The translations under genes were made by a program, and so were the position numbers. Below are positions 1-5,484 of a stretch of DNA of 5,489 nt, piece by piece. This DNA is from Chloroflexia bacterium (GTDB lineage Bacteria; Chloroflexota; Chloroflexia; Thermomicrobiales; UBA6265), in the NCBI GenBank assembly GCA_013698285.1, contig JACCVE010000080.1, positions 1-5,489 on the forward strand, given 5' to 3'. The notes under the pieces were generated by a model. The model saw only the letters and a program-made list of their open reading frames with translations. It did not search any database and was not told the origin of the DNA. Within the stretch, counting starts at the first letter, position 1; each line of letters starts with the position of its first letter.

Positions 1-672
1 CCCCTGATCCTCCGCCGGGACCCCGGCACGACCGGGATCTGGGCCCAACTGGGATTGTTCGTCGCCTTCGTCGTGGTCGCGGCCTCGCTGTTCTACCCGG
101 CCCTGGCGACCGGACCCCGCCTCGACCAGCGATTCGCCGGATACCCCGCGGCGGGGAGCCTGAACGGGATCGACTGGATGGACTATGGGACCTTGACGGT
201 CGACGGCCCGGACGGCCCGGAGGACATCGGCTTCGCGGGAGACAGGGCGGCGATCGACTGGTTCAACGAGAACGTCGAGGGCAGCCCCGTCATCGTCGAG
301 GCCAGCATCGGGCCCTACCGCGGCAACGGGTCGCGCATCGCCATCCACACCGGTCTGCCGGCCGTCATCGGCTGGGACAACCACGAGACGCAACAGCGAT
401 ACGCCGGGCCGATCTTCGACCGCGTCGATGACGTCGAGGCGCTCTACAGGTCGGATGACCCGGACGAGAAGATGCGCATCCTCTCCGCATACGACGTCGA
501 GTACGTGGTGGTCGGAGAACTGGAGCGTCACTTCGCTCGCGACGGCGAACAGTACGCTACTCCGGAGGGGATCGCCGCGTTCGACGCCATGGCCGGCACG
601 ACGCTGGAGATCGTCTTCGAGCATGGTGAGACCACGATCTATCGCGTGGTGGGTGCGCCGGAAAATGGGTGA
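1..672 (+). CDS. C-terminal part of a DUF2298 (Chlor_Arch_YYY) membrane protein, 5' truncated
   Basis: The frame is open from base 1 to the TGA at 670-672, giving 223 residues without a start in the window; the TTG at 55 is an internal Leu. Visible parts: one hydrophobic segment at about residues 15-36 (LGLFVAFVVVAASLFYPAL), then a soluble, acidic, presumably extracytoplasmic domain. That domain matches the C-terminus of the next gene block by block: YPALATGPR vs YPVLAGVR, AAIDWFNENV vs AAIRWLRANA, VIVEA vs VVLEA, TGLPAVIGWDNHETQQR vs TGIPTVVGWPGHESQWR, VEYVVVGELER vs ISLIYVGPYER, and a final TTIYRV vs VTIYRA. I therefore infer a tandem paralogue of the following gene, with the missing N-terminus expected to hold most transmembrane segments and the YYY motif. 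Function of the family is unknown. It contains no cysteine, unlike its partner. Family call fairly sure; the truncation is only the window edge. Confidence 0.85.
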   Translation, partial: PLILRRDPGTTGIWAQLGLFVAFVVVAASLFYPALATGPRLDQRFAGYPAAGSLNGIDWMDYGTLTVDGPDGPEDIGFAGDRAAIDWFNENVEGSPVIVEASIGPYRGNGSRIAIHTGLPAVIGWDNHETQQRYAGPIFDRVDDVEALYRSDDPDEKMRILSAYDVEYVVVGELERHFARDGEQYATPEGIAAFDAMAGTTLEIVFEHGETTIYRVVGAPENG

Positions 673-685
673 TCGGGGCATTGCC

Positions 686-691
686 GGAGTG
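686..691 (+). promoter_or_regulatory. Ribosome binding site for the second YYY gene
   Basis: GGAGTG lies 8-10 nt before the ATG at 700, in the 27-nt gap between the two membrane-protein genes. It supports the ATG at 700 as the start. No promoter is visible in the gap, so the gene is probably read from the upstream transcript. Confidence 0.6.
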
Positions 692-699
692 ACCACCAC

Positions 700-3084
700 A
701 TGACCGGCTTCGTCCTCGACGCTGGACGGTGGTACGTCGTCCTGCTCGTCTTGACCTGGGGCGTCGCCCCGTGGGTGCGCTGGCTCTGTCCGGCGTTTCC
801 GGCAGCGAGCGCCTACGTCGCCCGCCCGGTCGCGCTCCTCGCCGTGGTCTGGCCGGTCTGGTTCTTGAGCGGCACAGTTGGGGTGCCCTACGGGCCGGTC
901 ACGCTCTGGGGCGTGGCGGTCCTCCTCGCGGCGAGTGGGTGGGCAGTCGCCTTTCGGCGGGGTCAGCTCGACCGGGCCTGGCTGCGCTCCCTCGGCATCG
1001 CCGAGGCGATCGGGGCGACCGCCTTCCTCGGCTACGCCTGGTGGCGCGGCTTCTCGCCCCAGATCCTCAACACCGAGAAGCCAATGGACATCGCGCTGTT
1101 GACGTCGTCGGCCAGGGCCGGTTCGATGCCCCCGGCCGACCCGTGGCTCGCGGGCTTCGACATCAACTACTACTACCTCGGCTACCTGCTGCACGGCACG
1201 GTCTCCCGCCTGGCGGACGTGCCGACCTCGGCCGGATTCAACCTGGCCCTGGCGACATCCTTCAGCATGGCGGTCGTGGCGACATATGGTTTGGCCCGGT
1301 CCGTGGCGAGGAACTGGGCATCGCGGGGGCGGGCGATCGCGACCGGGTTCCTGGCAACCGTCTTCGTCGTCGTCGGGGGGAACCTGGTGGCGCCCAAGGC
1401 GCTTCTCGCCGATGCGCGAGGCACGATCGACGCCTCGTGGTGGGGAGGGATCGGCTGGGACAGCAGCCGGGTCGTCTACGACGAGCCGGCGTCCATCTCG
1501 GGACTTGATGCCGCCCAGATCGAGGACGGCACGATCCAGACCATCAACGAGTTCCCCGCCTTTAGCTTCGTCCTCGGCGACCTGCATCCCCACGTCATGG
1601 CCCTCCCCTACACCCTGGTCGCCCTCTTTCTTGCCTGGCAACTGTATGGCGCGATCACTGGCGTCGCCGGGACGACGCGGGACCGGCGACTGCTCACGCG
1701 GGTGGCCGTCTCGGGCTCGGTGATCGGGTCGCTGTACATGCTCAACAGTTGGGATTTCCCGACGTTCCTCGGCATCGCGGCGGCGGCCGTCTGGTTCGGC
1801 GCGATCGCCGCCCCGTGGCGAGACCGGCTGGTCCTCCTCGCCGCGCTCGGCCTGGGTGCGGTGGTGCCCTGGACCCCGTTCTTTCTCGGCTTCTCGCCCC
1901 CGGTCGGTGCCGGCGCCGAGACGTTGCCGGCCGCGCTTCGGGACCTGCCTATCGTCGCCCCGTTGCTGACCTCGATCGGGGCGATGAGTTGGCAACGCAC
2001 ATCAGGGGGCGAGTTCTTGACCGTGTTCGGCGTCCCGTTCGCCGTCGCGGTCGTCTTCCTCGCCTGGACCGCCTTCGGGCGGCCAGGGCCCCGGGACTCC
2101 CGACCGACCGGCGACGAATCCCTGGCCGGCGACGATCAGTCCGGAGATCGCCGCTGGGTGGGCATCCTGGCCGGGTCATTGCTGCTGTTTGGCCTCCTCC
2201 TCGGTGCGCCGGTCGTCCTTCTCTGCGGCATCCCGTTGATCCTCATCGCCCTGAGCCAGGATGCCGTCCGGGAGCGGCCCCGGCTCGCGATCCCCGTGGC
2301 CCTCTTCGCGGTCGCCTTCGCCCTCGTCCTGGGGACGGAGTTCGTCTACATCCAGGACGCGTTCGGCAACCGGATGAATACCCTGTTCAAGATCTACTAC
2401 CAGGCCTGGACCCTGTTCGGCGTCGGGGCGGCGCTCGCGATCGTCTCGCTGTGGCAAGACGTGCCGCGCCGGCTGGCCGCCCCCACGCGGCGCCTCGTAC
2501 GCCCCGCCCTCGCGTCCGCGACCGCCATCGCGGTCCTGGCCGTGCTGGTCTACCCGGTCCTCGCGGGAGTTCGCTATGCCGAGGTCTACGGGCCGAGGAC
2601 GTGGCAGGGCTTGGATGGGCTGGCCTATGTCTCCGAATTCTCGACCGACGAGGAGGCCGCGATCCGCTGGCTGCGGGCGAACGCCCGGCTGGACGACGTG
2701 GTGTTGGAGGCAGGAGGCTGCTCCTACCAACCCAACAGCGTCATTCCCAGCAGCCGGGTCTCGGCGTTCACCGGTATCCCGACGGTGGTCGGCTGGCCCG
2801 GTCACGAGAGCCAATGGCGCCGGGGCGACGACGAGACGACGGCGGAGATGCAACGTCGCATCGGCGAGGTCGAGAACCTGTTTGGAAGCGATGCGGCCGC
2901 GGCCCGGGAGGAATACGGCATCTCGCTCATCTACGTCGGCCCCTACGAGCGGGACGGGGCGAACGGCTGCGCGGCGGCGGGGCCGTATCCCGAGGTCAGC
3001 GAGCCAGATTATCCTGGTCCGGGCTGGGACGTGGCGTTCGAATCGGGCGAGGTGACGATCTACCGGGCGACCGAGACCGCGTGA
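700..3084 (+). CDS. DUF2298 (Chlor_Arch_YYY) polytopic membrane protein
   Basis: Complete 794-residue protein, ATG to TGA. It is highly hydrophobic, with about 14-16 likely membrane segments (e.g. around residues 11-29, 41-58, 65-84, 102-115, 181-200, 213-231, 297-316, 353-371, 376-395, 438-458, 488-519, 528-546, 567-584, 603-623). Family motifs: EKPMD (126-130), PPADPWLAG (144-152), the diagnostic NYYYLGY (156-162), EFPAFSFVLGDLHPHVM (284-300), NSWDFPTFL (349-357), YIQDAFGNRMN (550-560) and LFKIYYQAW (562-570). The length fits the single-copy class of this family (about 700-900 residues). A charged loop at 461-486 is probably a cytoplasmic or linker insert. The C-terminal 150 residues form a soluble domain shared with the upstream gene, but here with two cysteines (674, 757). 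Function unknown; the conserved acidic and His motifs near membrane ends recall GT-C glycosyltransferases, which is inference. Probably co-transcribed with the upstream paralogue. Confidence 0.93.
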   Translation: MTGFVLDAGRWYVVLLVLTWGVAPWVRWLCPAFPAASAYVARPVALLAVVWPVWFLSGTVGVPYGPVTLWGVAVLLAASGWAVAFRRGQLDRAWLRSLGIAEAIGATAFLGYAWWRGFSPQILNTEKPMDIALLTSSARAGSMPPADPWLAGFDINYYYLGYLLHGTVSRLADVPTSAGFNLALATSFSMAVVATYGLARSVARNWASRGRAIATGFLATVFVVVGGNLVAPKALLADARGTIDASWWGGIGWDSSRVVYDEPASISGLDAAQIEDGTIQTINEFPAFSFVLGDLHPHVMALPYTLVALFLAWQLYGAITGVAGTTRDRRLLTRVAVSGSVIGSLYMLNSWDFPTFLGIAAAAVWFGAIAAPWRDRLVLLAALGLGAVVPWTPFFLGFSPPVGAGAETLPAALRDLPIVAPLLTSIGAMSWQRTSGGEFLTVFGVPFAVAVVFLAWTAFGRPGPRDSRPTGDESLAGDDQSGDRRWVGILAGSLLLFGLLLGAPVVLLCGIPLILIALSQDAVRERPRLAIPVALFAVAFALVLGTEFVYIQDAFGNRMNTLFKIYYQAWTLFGVGAALAIVSLWQDVPRRLAAPTRRLVRPALASATAIAVLAVLVYPVLAGVRYAEVYGPRTWQGLDGLAYVSEFSTDEEAAIRWLRANARLDDVVLEAGGCSYQPNSVIPSSRVSAFTGIPTVVGWPGHESQWRRGDDETTAEMQRRIGEVENLFGSDAAAAREEYGISLIYVGPYERDGANGCAAAGPYPEVSEPDYPGPGWDVAFESGEVTIYRATETA

Positions 3085-3163
3085 CGCTCCACGTAACCCG
3101 CCGTCCGCCGGCCTCGTTCGCCCACCTGGCCACACGGAGGCATCGGTCGGGTCGTTCGGCCGG
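3085..3163. other. Spacer between YYY gene and tRNA promoter
   Basis: No ORF with plausible composition and no strong hairpin followed by a T-run is visible, so I cannot point to a terminator for the membrane-protein operon. Confidence 0.5.
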
Positions 3164-3193
3164 TTGTGCCTCGCCCGGATGACGGTCTATACT
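3164..3193 (+). promoter_or_regulatory. Sigma70-like promoter of the tRNA operon
   Basis: TTGTGC (3164-3169) and TATACT (3188-3193) are separated by 18 nt. The -10 box matches consensus at 5 of 6 positions; the -35 box matches only in TTG. Transcription would start near 3200, giving a leader of about 10 nt before tRNA-Pro. The stretch after the -10 box (CGCGGGGCGG) is very GC-rich, a discriminator type associated with stringent control of stable-RNA promoters; that regulatory reading is inference. Confidence 0.6.
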
Positions 3194-3210
3194 CGCGGGG
3201 CGGTGGACGG

Positions 3211-3283
3211 CGGGGTGTAGCGCAGTCGGTAGCGCGCGGCGTTTGGGACGCTGAGGTCGGAGGTTCGAGTCCTCTCACCCCGA
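3211..3283 (+). tRNA. tRNA-Pro (anticodon UGG)
   Basis: Full cloverleaf of 73 nt. Acceptor CGGGGTG (3211-3217) pairs with CACCCCG (3276-3282), with discriminator A at 3283. D stem GCGC/GCGC (3220-3223, 3232-3235). Anticodon stem CGGCG/CGCTG with one G-U pair; loop TTTGGGA carries TGG at 3244-3246. T stem GGAGG/CCTCT with loop TTCGAGT. The next bases are CCC, so the 3' CCA is not encoded and must be added by nucleotidyltransferase. First gene of a likely two-tRNA transcript. Confidence 0.97.
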
Positions 3284-3288
3284 CCCGC

Positions 3289-3302
3289 GGTCTGGCGAGA
3301 CC
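3289..3302 (+). other. Small stem-loop between the two tRNAs
   Basis: GGTCT / AGACC, a 5-bp stem with GGCG loop, begins 5 nt after tRNA-Pro. There is no T-run, so it looks more like a processing or spacer hairpin than a terminator. It could be chance. Confidence 0.3.
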
Positions 3303-3338
3303 TGATCCCGGAGCCGACCTAAGCCAGCCGGATGGCCC

Positions 3339-3411
3339 GCGGGAGTAACTCAGTTGGTAGAGTGTCTGCCTTCCAAGCAGAATGTCGCCGGTTCGAGCCC
3401 GGTCTCCCGCT
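3339..3411 (+). tRNA. tRNA-Gly (anticodon UCC)
   Basis: Full cloverleaf of 73 nt. Acceptor GCGGGAG (3339-3345) pairs with CTCCCGC (3404-3410); the discriminator T at 3411 is usual for bacterial tRNA-Gly. D stem ACTC/GAGT, anticodon stem TCTGC/GCAGA, loop CTTCCAA with TCC at 3372-3374. T stem GCCGG/CCGGT with one G-U pair, loop TTCGAGC. CCA is not encoded (CCC follows). It lies 55 nt after tRNA-Pro with no promoter of its own seen, so the two are probably processed from one transcript. Its T-arm is nearly duplicated at 5230-5259 (see findings). Confidence 0.97.
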
Positions 3412-3441
3412 CCCGGAATAGCCCAAACGCAACGGAATATC

Positions 3442-3461
3442 GCCGGGCCTGATGGCCCGGC
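3442..3461. terminator. Candidate terminator hairpin after the tRNA operon
   Basis: A perfect 8-bp stem GCCGGGCC / GGCCCGGC with loop TGAT starts 30 nt after tRNA-Gly. No clear T-run follows on the plus strand (ATTGCTGATAG). On the minus strand it is followed by a mildly T-rich stretch, so it may serve both convergent units. The stem is seen; terminator function is inferred. Confidence 0.5.
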
Positions 3462-3470
3462 ATTGCTGAT

Positions 3471-3486
3471 AGCCGGTCAGCCGGTC
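3471..3486 (+). repeat. Tandem 8-bp repeat AGCCGGTC x2
   Basis: Two exact adjacent copies, 3471-3478 and 3479-3486. The first overlaps a weak 5-bp stem GCTGA/TCAGC (3465-3469 with 3477-3481). No role can be assigned. Confidence 0.5.
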
Positions 3487-3575
3487 GATTCAGCCACGAT
3501 TCGGACGCGGACGGTTTCAAGGTGGCCCGTGTCCAAGCTCCGCCCTATCGGTGACTTGTGCCGTCTCGAACAACC

Positions 3576-3592
3576 CATGAGTTTCCCTCATG
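3576..3592 (-). terminator. Weak stem-loop right after the amidase stop codon
   Basis: CATGAG / CTCATG, a perfect 6-bp stem with a 5-nt loop, starts 1 nt beyond the amidase TAG (3594-3596). On the minus strand it is followed by GGTTGTTCG, a poor T-tract. It may be a weak terminator or a 3'-end stabilising hairpin; chance is possible for a stem this short. Confidence 0.35.
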
Positions 3593-3593
3593 A

Positions 3594-4514
3594 CTACGGC
3601 ATTTGAAGCATGCTCAAAACGCGCTTGGGCACTTTACAAACCACCGTATACGCGGGGTCGTAGACGTTGGCGATGTCATACTCGACGCACTGCCCTAATA
3701 CTGCACTGGCAGCTTGGACATTCAGGCCGAAGTGCGTCCCGAGCCATTGGATCATCTCGGTCGTGGCATGTTGAAGCGCCTGGTCCAGCGGCCGCGCATT
3801 GCCCACCGTGAAGATCGCATCCTCGTTCTCCCCCCGTGGCCAGCCGATCTGCTCCCCCTTGCGCAGTCCGACCGTGAACTGGACATCCAACGAGATTTCG
3901 ATCCCCGTCCCGACGATCTCGCCATCGCCCTGCACGGCGTGGCCATCGCCGAGGAAGAAGAGCGCACCGGGCTCGAAGACGGGGAAGTAGACCGTCACGC
4001 CCTCCTTGAAGCCACGGTAGTCCATGTTGCCGCCGTGGTGGGCCGAGGTCATCGTCGAGATTGCCTGTCCGCCACGCGCGGCGACGCCGAAGCACCCGAG
4101 CATCGGGTCGAGCGGGACATGCAGATCCTCCATACCGGGAAGTGGCGCCAGCGGCGTCGCGGTCCAGGCATCAAGGTCGATCGTCCAGTCGAAGCGCGGC
4201 AAGTCCGGTAGCTCACGGACGAACTCCGGGTCGACCACGTTGGGCGCGAGCGACGCGTTCGTGAACCCGGTGTCGCGGTTCGGTCTGATTCGATCGAGGT
4301 GGACGACCAACGTGTCGCCCTGTTCGGCGCCGTCGATGAAGAACGGCCCGGTCTGCGGATTCGGAGTCCCGGCTACCTTCTGCAATTGAGCGTCCTGGCC
4401 GATCGCATCCACGGTCGTGGTGACCACCGAGTCTCCCGGCGCGATGTGCAGTACCGGAGGATGGGCGCCCATCGTCGTGAAATAGTGATCGGGACGGAAC
4501 GTATGGGTGGTCAT
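3594..4514 (-). CDS. Acetamidase/formamidase family protein
   Basis: Complete 306-residue protein, ATG (4514) to TAG (3594). It belongs to the FmdA/AmdA family, whose members hydrolyse formamide, acetamide or similar small amides to ammonia and the acid, in the cytoplasm; no signal peptide or membrane segment is seen. Family blocks: NPQTGPFFIDGAEQGDTLVV (52-71), LDPMLGCFGVA (135-145), SAHHGGNMD (157-165), FFLGDGHAVQGDGEIVGTGI (186-205) and a C-terminal VYDPAYTVVCKVP (284-296). The Asp, His and Glu in these blocks (D61, H159/H160, D165, D190, H192, E199) are the expected metal-site and catalytic candidates; this assignment rests on family knowledge, not measurement. Length fits the short (about 300-residue) bacterial branch. 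No amide transporter, nitrogen regulator or urea gene accompanies it. Exact substrate cannot be told. Local GC is lower near its 3' end than in the left genes. Confidence 0.93.
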   Translation of the reverse strand: MTTHTFRPDHYFTTMGAHPPVLHIAPGDSVVTTTVDAIGQDAQLQKVAGTPNPQTGPFFIDGAEQGDTLVVHLDRIRPNRDTGFTNASLAPNVVDPEFVRELPDLPRFDWTIDLDAWTATPLAPLPGMEDLHVPLDPMLGCFGVAARGGQAISTMTSAHHGGNMDYRGFKEGVTVYFPVFEPGALFFLGDGHAVQGDGEIVGTGIEISLDVQFTVGLRKGEQIGWPRGENEDAIFTVGNARPLDQALQHATTEMIQWLGTHFGLNVQAASAVLGQCVEYDIANVYDPAYTVVCKVPKRVLSMLQMP

Positions 4515-4522
4515 GGTGACGA

Positions 4523-4529
4523 CTCCTTT
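4523..4529 (-). promoter_or_regulatory. Ribosome binding site of the amidase gene
   Basis: AAAGGAG on the minus strand, 8 nt before the ATG at 4514. This is a near-ideal Shine-Dalgarno sequence and fixes the start. I saw no convincing -35/-10 pair between 4530 and 4640 on the minus strand. Confidence 0.8.
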
Positions 4530-4607
4530 GGATACGGCTGCTGCCTAGCGATCGGCGTCTCGAAGTCCGACGTGTTGAGGAATGACTGCATCCTGGGTTA
4601 CGACGCT

Positions 4608-4829
4608 CTACGGTCCAGCGTCTAGACGGACGAGTTCGCCATCGAAGCTTAGGCGAAAACCGGTGTCTCGTTTGCGGGATTCGTACTCAACCCATTCTTG
4701 TTCGTTCGCAATTGACGCACGTCCTCGACAAGAACAAACCAGTTCCACCCATCCGGTCCCACCGGGAGGCGACGGTCTGCCGAGAGTCGTCGCGCCCATC
4801 CCTCCAACATGGTTCGGGCGATTAGTCAT
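4608..4829 (-). CDS. Doubtful small ORF, 73 codons, hypothetical
   Basis: ATG at 4829 to TAG at 4608, ending 93 nt before the amidase start. I do not recognise it. Residues 1-26 are Gly/Pro-rich and unconvincing; residues 27-73 look more like a folded protein (WVELVCSCRG..., then EWVEYESRKRDTGFRLSFDG). A GTG at 4746-4748 (V28) is an alternative start. It contains a CxC pair (C32, C34). Its ATG overlaps the stop of the upstream minus-strand ORF as ATGA, a layout typical of translational coupling. Against it: only a weak ribosome binding site (GAGAAAG), and third codon positions much poorer in GC than in the clear genes here. It could be a real small gene, a decayed fragment, or chance. Confidence 0.35.
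   Translation of the reverse strand: MTNRPNHVGGMGATTLGRPSPPGGTGWVELVCSCRGRASIANEQEWVEYESRKRDTGFRLSFDGELVRLDAGP
4619..4628. repeat. 10-bp perfect palindrome CGTCTAGACG
   Basis: A self-complementary decamer about 105 nt upstream of the amidase start, inside the end of the doubtful 73-codon ORF. It could be an operator-type site, but a single 10-bp palindrome is weak evidence. Confidence 0.25.
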
Positions 4830-5089
4830 CTTTCTCTGCGCTGACCGGCATCAACGAACGCGTACACCGATCGCAGGTGCTCATGCTCATGCTCATCCTT
4901 CGTTCTGACGGATACCACGTCCATTTCACCGACGCGGTCTCCGGCATCATAGTGAGCATATCCAATGATGATCCCAGCTAAACCCACACGACCCGAATGG
5001 CTGAGCCCAGCCCAAGTCAGCTCCTGACGCCCGGGCATCCCGGATTGCCCGCCTGACCCCTTCGCCCAAGCCCGTGACCTCCGATCCAC
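4826..5089 (-). CDS. Doubtful small ORF, 87 codons, hypothetical
   Basis: GTG at 5089 to TGA at 4826, overlapping the next minus-strand ORF by four bases (ATGA). I do not recognise it. The N-terminal third is unremarkable (start uncertain; an ATG at residue 18 is an alternative). Residues 35-80 look protein-like: RVGLAGIIIGYAHYDAGDRV, then EMDVVSVRTKDEHEHEHLRS. The HEHEH run comes from a three-fold GCTCAT hexamer repeat and might bind metal, or merely reflect the repeat. No clear ribosome binding site or promoter. GC is below the window average. If real, it may form a minus-strand operon with the 73-codon ORF and the amidase. Chance ORF not excluded. Confidence 0.3.
   Translation of the reverse strand: MDRRSRAWAKGSGGQSGMPGRQELTWAGLSHSGRVGLAGIIIGYAHYDAGDRVGEMDVVSVRTKDEHEHEHLRSVYAFVDAGQRRER
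4879..4896. repeat. Hexamer GCTCAT tandem repeat, three copies
   Basis: Three exact contiguous copies of GCTCAT (4879-4884, 4885-4890, 4891-4896). Read on the minus strand in the 87-codon ORF frame they give alternating His and Glu. Six-base units would keep that frame if the copy number changed. Confidence 0.75.
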
Positions 5090-5229
5090 CTACGTCAGGG
5101 ACGCCACGGCGACCTGATGGGCTAACGCGGGATGAGAACACTCGGTCCATGCACAAGATTCATCCTACACGGGGACTGGTCGACGTCCTATGTCCAGACT
5201 GGTGGTGATCCAGTTCGACTCACTGCCGC

Positions 5230-5259
5230 TCGCCGGTTCGAGCCCAGTCTACTGTTCCG
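5230..5259 (+). repeat. Partial copy of tRNA-Gly 3' end (T-arm), candidate attachment-site remnant
   Basis: Bases 5230-5250 match 3385-3405 of the region containing tRNA-Gly at 20 of 21 positions, covering the T stem and loop. The match continues more weakly through the acceptor strand (25 of 30 over 3385-3414 vs 5230-5259). The single change in the core (G to A at 5246) breaks a T-stem pair. Sequence upstream (5184-5229) gives no acceptor, D or anticodon arm, so this is not a whole tRNA gene. It is in direct orientation with the intact gene, as attL/attR pairs are; the att reading is inference. Confidence 0.5.
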
Positions 5260-5291
5260 CAGAACGGCGATCACCCAGTGAACACGCTAGG

Positions 5292-5329
5292 TCTGGTGGC
5301 CCGGCGTGCTCTCTTGTCGTGCCACCAGA
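5292..5329. repeat. Inverted repeat, 9-bp arms with 20-nt spacer
   Basis: TCTGGTGGC (5292-5300) and GCCACCAGA (5321-5329) are perfect reverse complements. A C-G pair just outside (5290/5331), next to a G-T wobble, extends it slightly. No T-run follows, so it is not a standard terminator; it might be an operator, a mobile-element end or a structured RNA stem. Confidence 0.55.
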
Positions 5330-5457
5330 TCCACCGACGTCCACGCCGCCCCATCCCGATCACGGACCGACCCTTTCCCCGGACACCTGTCGCGGCCGGA
5401 ACCGTGGAGCGCTCGCGGCCCGGGTCGAGGCGTCGCGGGCCGGGGCGTTGACTTGGC

Positions 5458-5484
5458 GATGTTCCTGCCGGGCAGCGGGACATC
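5458..5484 (+). repeat. Imperfect hairpin near the right edge
   Basis: GATGTTCC (5458-5465) pairs with GGGACATC (5477-5484) with one G-U pair; the loop contains a second small stem (TGC/GCA). The window ends 5 nt later, so a following T-run or gene cannot be judged. Confidence 0.4.

Noticed and set aside
2176..3135. Minus-strand open frame of 319 codons opposite the YYY gene
   Set aside because: Antisense shadow: Arg/Asp/Gly-rich, no recognisable domain, and no ribosome binding site noticed.
1749..3182. Long plus-strand open frame (477 codons) overlapping the YYY gene
   Set aside because: Arg/Pro/Gly-rich translation typical of the alternate frame of GC-rich coding DNA; the overlapping frame carries clear family motifs.
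3714..4211. Plus-strand open frame of 165 codons opposite the amidase
   Set aside because: It is the complement of a gene with clear acetamidase/formamidase motifs, and its product has no family features.
4947..5156. Minus-strand open frame of 69 codons overlapping the 87-codon ORF
   Set aside because: TTG start, no ribosome binding site, and composition like random GC-rich sequence; the overlapping frame is slightly better supported.
5130..5165. Inverted repeat GGATGA / TCATCC with 24-nt spacer
   Set aside because: Six-base arms at this spacing are expected by chance.
5184..5256. A third complete tRNA gene ending at the T-arm-like sequence
   Set aside because: No matching acceptor 5' strand, D arm or anticodon arm upstream; only the 3' part resembles a tRNA.
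5448..5453. TTGACT as a -35 box near the right edge
   Set aside because: No -10-like hexamer at 16-18 nt spacing; the downstream sequence is GC-rich and forms a hairpin.
5271..5483. Minus-strand open frame of 70 codons at the right end
   Set aside because: Arg/Gly/Pro-rich and spans the inverted repeat; no start signal or recognisable motif.
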